The translations under genes and the position numbers were made by a program. Shown in pieces: positions 61,296 to 64,000 of a stretch of DNA of 64,000 nt. The notes beneath the pieces were generated by a model, which saw only the letters and a program-made list of their open reading frames with translations, had not been told where the DNA came from and made no database searches. How positions within the stretch are numbered: the first letter of the stretch is position 1; each line of letters starts with the position of its first letter. This DNA comes from Eudorina sp. 2006-703-Eu-15 (Eukaryota; Chlorophyta; Chlorophyceae; Chlamydomonadales; Volvocaceae). The DNA is taken from contig BDSI01000052.1 of NCBI GenBank assembly GCA_003117195.1, positions 683,501 through 747,500 on the forward strand. Direction: 5' to 3'.

Positions 61296-62059
61296 GCCGG
61301 GTGCGGGGCTGCGGGCTGAGACCCCAGCTTTGCCTTCTTTACCACAGTGTGGAACTCCGCCGGCTCCACTGCGTACTTAGCTACCTCCGCTGGGCTGACG
61401 TGCTCACTGCCATGAGCCAGCTGCAAGTGATCCAGGTAGTAATACGTCCAGATGGTGCCCGCAACATTGGCTGACGAACAGGCCTGGCACTCGACGGGCA
61501 CGTTTCTGCACAGTGCCGAATGCGTAGACTTGCGGGCTGACGCGTACCGGATGCCAGTGTAGGCGTACGGGCACGTGGACGTCACCTTGACGACACCAAC
61601 CTTTGAGCCCTTAGCGAGAGAGGTGCTGCAGCTGCCACCAACACAGAGGCTTCCGCACCAACCACACGGCTGGGTTCCGGGTGCTTCCGCGGGGTTGCTG
61701 ACACCAGACCTCCAGTCTCCAAGCAAGATGTGCGCCCCCACATGCTGCGTCATCTCGGACCTAGGCACTGATCGGTTGCAGCCGTCCACCTTGCAGCGCA
61801 GCTGCTCGTTTGCTGGCGGCCTAGCGAAAAAGCGTTTCGCCTGGACGCGGTCCTGCTGTAGCGACCTTTTCTGCTTGCAATCTATGCTGTTGAAGTGCGC
61901 GGCCCACTTGTGAGAAGGGGTGTTCGCAGGAAGACACTTGCCGCAGCCCTCCCGACATGGAACTAGTTGAGTAGTCTTTGCGGCACTTCCAGATGCATCA
62001 TTTTTGTCTTCTATATTGTCACGATCTCGTTTGCGCAGCTGGGGCTCGTCAGCATTCAT
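61289..62059 (-). CDS. Cys/His-rich (zinc-finger-like) protein
   Basis: The ATG at 62059 is preceded by an in-frame TAG 18 bases upstream, so the start is well defined if there is no upstream intron. The 256-residue product begins with a basic, possible nuclear-localisation stretch (LRKRDRD, 8-14). Metal-binding patterns follow: C35-C39-C42 with H50, H55 and C61; a C2H2-like set C89, C94, H106, H110; a Cys cluster C132, C135, C139, C144; and a C-terminal C191-x2-C194-x16-H211-x4-H216 preceded by the block CRNVPVECQAC. From memory, the NVP-x-x-C-x-x-C...W-x-Y...H...H arrangement resembles a large, poorly characterised family in mushroom-forming fungi; this needs a search. A DNA- or RNA-binding role is inferred. 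The frame stops at a TAG at 61289, but a different frame continues with protein-like content, so an intron or a frameshift may lie near 61290-61380. Confidence 0.65.
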   Translation of the reverse strand: MNADEPQLRKRDRDNIEDKNDASGSAAKTTQLVPCREGCGKCLPANTPSHKWAAHFNSIDCKQKRSLQQDRVQAKRFFARPPANEQLRCKVDGCNRSVPRSEMTQHVGAHILLGDWRSGVSNPAEAPGTQPCGWCGSLCVGGSCSTSLAKGSKVGVVKVTSTCPYAYTGIRYASARKSTHSALCRNVPVECQACSSANVAGTIWTYYYLDHLQLAHGSEHVSPAEVAKYAVEPAEFHTVVKKAKLGSQPAAPHPAG

Positions 62060-62252
62060 CTTTGCGGGGATGGGCTATCGCCATAGGGATGCCTCAGGTA
62101 AGGTGACCGACGCATTAAGTCTATGACTTGTCTGAATAGCGCAAATGAAAGAGCTCAATGAGAGGAATCGTTTTATCTAATTTTCAGCTCAAAACTCGCA
62201 ACATGGAAGAAGTTTCAGAAGGGTCCTCCGAAACCTCCCAGGCCCCCGACCC

Positions 62253-62272
62253 CGACCGACCGACCGACCGAC
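62253..62272. repeat. (CGAC)5 microsatellite
   Basis: Five perfect tetranucleotide copies, about 200 bp upstream of the zinc-finger-like gene start. Confidence 0.9.
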
Positions 62273-62409
62273 CGCTGCCGTACGCCAAACTTTGGAGAAG
62301 CCGTACGTATTATTCCCTGAGCCAATCCAAGTAATTTTTTAATATTATTAAAGGCCTTAATTAGTACAAAGTAAGTCAGGATATGCTCAGTTATTCTGCT
62401 TTATTTCTA

Positions 62410-62421
62410 CCCCCCCCCCCC
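62410..62421. repeat. Poly-C tract (12 C)
   Basis: An uninterrupted run of twelve cytosines; its exact length may be unreliable in sequencing. Confidence 0.9.
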
Positions 62422-64000
62422 TGTCACCAACACCCAGCAACGTAACTGCATTGGACGTCCATGAGCACTTGTTCCACCACAGTACGGAAGAACATGGTGT
62501 CATTGTAAAAAGGAGCTCAGCCTTGCTACGGTTTTTTGTTGATGGGAGACAGCAGGCTTTGATCTCGGACTGCTTTTACTATCAAACTACCCCGAGTCTC
62601 TCTCAGGGATCCATGGTCACTGTTCCATCAACCATGTAACCCCTCTGGCAGATTTAAACCACATCACGAACCCGGCTCAGCGAGCCACACCGCCCCTGCC
62701 CTTAAATCCACGCTAACATTTTATTTTTATAGTCATTGCCTCCACGCCCCCACAAATGGATGCAACTTAGCCCCGTGATGAGCCTTGGGTTTGTCACGGC
62801 AGGCTACCGTACAATCGACAACGCATGTGCCTGGCGGACAATTGGGGATGTGCGAGCAGCAGAGACGAAACTGCCCATGGTGGCGGCTGGGTGGCTCACT
62901 CGACCTGCTGTAAGGAGACGACTGGCAACAAACGCACGGCTCGCAAGGCAGAGGCACAGCGTGTACGTCACGTCCGCCTCACATAGCTAGCGCCGTCATC
63001 AAACTGACCAGGCCGAGTGCTTACACTGACACCGAGTCGAGAGGCAAGGCCGCGACCCCCTACCTCGCTCCCACTTAACTCCAGCGCAGCTGAATGACAC
63101 TGAAACAAACGAGTGCTGCGGGAATCAGAGATATGGGTCATTGTTACTCAGAGATACAGTTCAGATTTCGTTCAGACTTCATTCAGAGCCGAAAGCGATT
63201 AGAACACGTCTCTTTCGGCTATTATATCACAGGGAGCCACGAGAGCAATTAACGATAAACCACTGGTGCCTTCAAGTCCCGGCGTTCTCACCTGGGTACA
63301 CTTCAGAAGTTCTAAAGTGTATCCGGCTTGAATTCGGGCGCTGGGCAGTACATACGTACGTACAAGTACGTAAGGCGCGAAAACACGCCTGGGCCCCGGG
63401 TGCACTACTCAATTGCTCCATGGGTTGAGAACAAATACTACGATATTACCACACAAAGTGGAAGTGCGGCGGACAAAGTGGACGGCGCCGCCAAATGCTA
63501 CCTGCTTCCAAAGTACTAGAAAGGCTCTCCCATGGCGAACGAGGCGAACGAGCGGCCATGTGAACTAACCAGCAGTGATGCATTGCACCAAACACGTACA
63601 CGACAGAAAGGTAACTATAGGCATAGTAGCCGCGATGCAATTTGATTAACCGTCGGCGGGCGTTGTACGGGTTCAGGAAACCAACCAGGCTCTGGTGAAC
63701 GCCTAAGCCAACGCGCAGACACTCTGGGAAATACGTTTCTCCGTATTTGCAGAATCGCCCGTAATATGGGGTGGGCCAGCCCGTAAAGCGCGACTGGGCA
63801 ACTTTATTTACGGATGGCTTGGTCGAGACCAATTGTCACTGCACATAAACATTAAAATTGCTACTCTTTTATGATATTCTTGCTGGGATATCATTGCTGA
63901 GGCAACGGGGCAGAGTGGGTTGGAGGCGTCCGTAAGGCGGGACCACTTTCCGTAAAGTACAGTACGGACAAAGCAGCAATTTTTGACTTTCACTCACAGT

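Larger units (their letters stand above)
62060..64000. other. Right-end stretch with no supportable gene
   Basis: About 1.9 kb. The first few hundred bases would contain the promoter of the minus-strand gene starting at 62059. Open frames of 60-130 codons occur on both strands, but none has an ATG start together with a recognisable domain. Simple-sequence tracts lie at 62253-62272 and 62410-62421, and a GTAC-rich stretch at about 63350-63375. Confidence 0.35.

Noticed and set aside
63446..63832. 128-codon minus-strand frame near the right end
   Set aside because: It lacks an ATG near its start (the frame opens with TTG after a stop) and has no recognisable domain; it could at most be part of an exon.

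Overview
The window looks like nuclear DNA of a GC-rich eukaryote. Coding segments are broken by short introns with GTGAGT, GTACGT, GTACGC or GTAAGG-type donors and pyrimidine-CAG acceptors. Genes are sparse and about three quarters of the window is one satellite array. I cannot name the species; a GC-rich protist, alga or fungus fits.

Layout. (1) 53-439, plus strand: last exon of a leucine-rich-repeat-like protein. (2) 440-3005: no supportable gene, a few simple repeats. (3) 3006-8356, minus strand: best explained as one eight-exon gene for a protein of about 1,020 residues. It has a Gln/Pro-rich N-terminus, a polytopic membrane core, and a Tyr/Gly/Pro-rich tail carrying six copies of a [Y/F]-G-L motif. 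Exon phases agree at each junction I could define. (4) 8357-9677: no gene. (5) 9678-10693: a short satellite, about five and a half copies of a 189-bp unit. (6) 10694-11462: AT-richer spacer with two perfect hairpins. (7) 11463-61005: about 127 head-to-tail copies of a ~388-bp monomer (a ~408-bp long form also occurs), with layered subfamilies. The middle (about 26.7-49.7 kb) is built from alternating A and B monomers, a ~777-bp higher-order repeat. Near the right end a B-C-C trimer appears. Long-form monomers occur toward both edges and are absent from the middle. (8) 61006-62059, minus strand: a Cys/His-rich (zinc-finger-like) protein gene whose out-of-frame 3' extension encodes an RGG-rich tail that runs straight into the array. 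(9) 62060-64000: no supportable gene, low-complexity tracts.

The most notable object is the satellite array. Its organisation (homogeneous higher-order-repeat core, older-looking flanks, a second satellite of about half the period next to it) resembles centromeric or heterochromatic satellites in other eukaryotes. Nothing in the sequence proves a centromere. The genes show no shared pathway.
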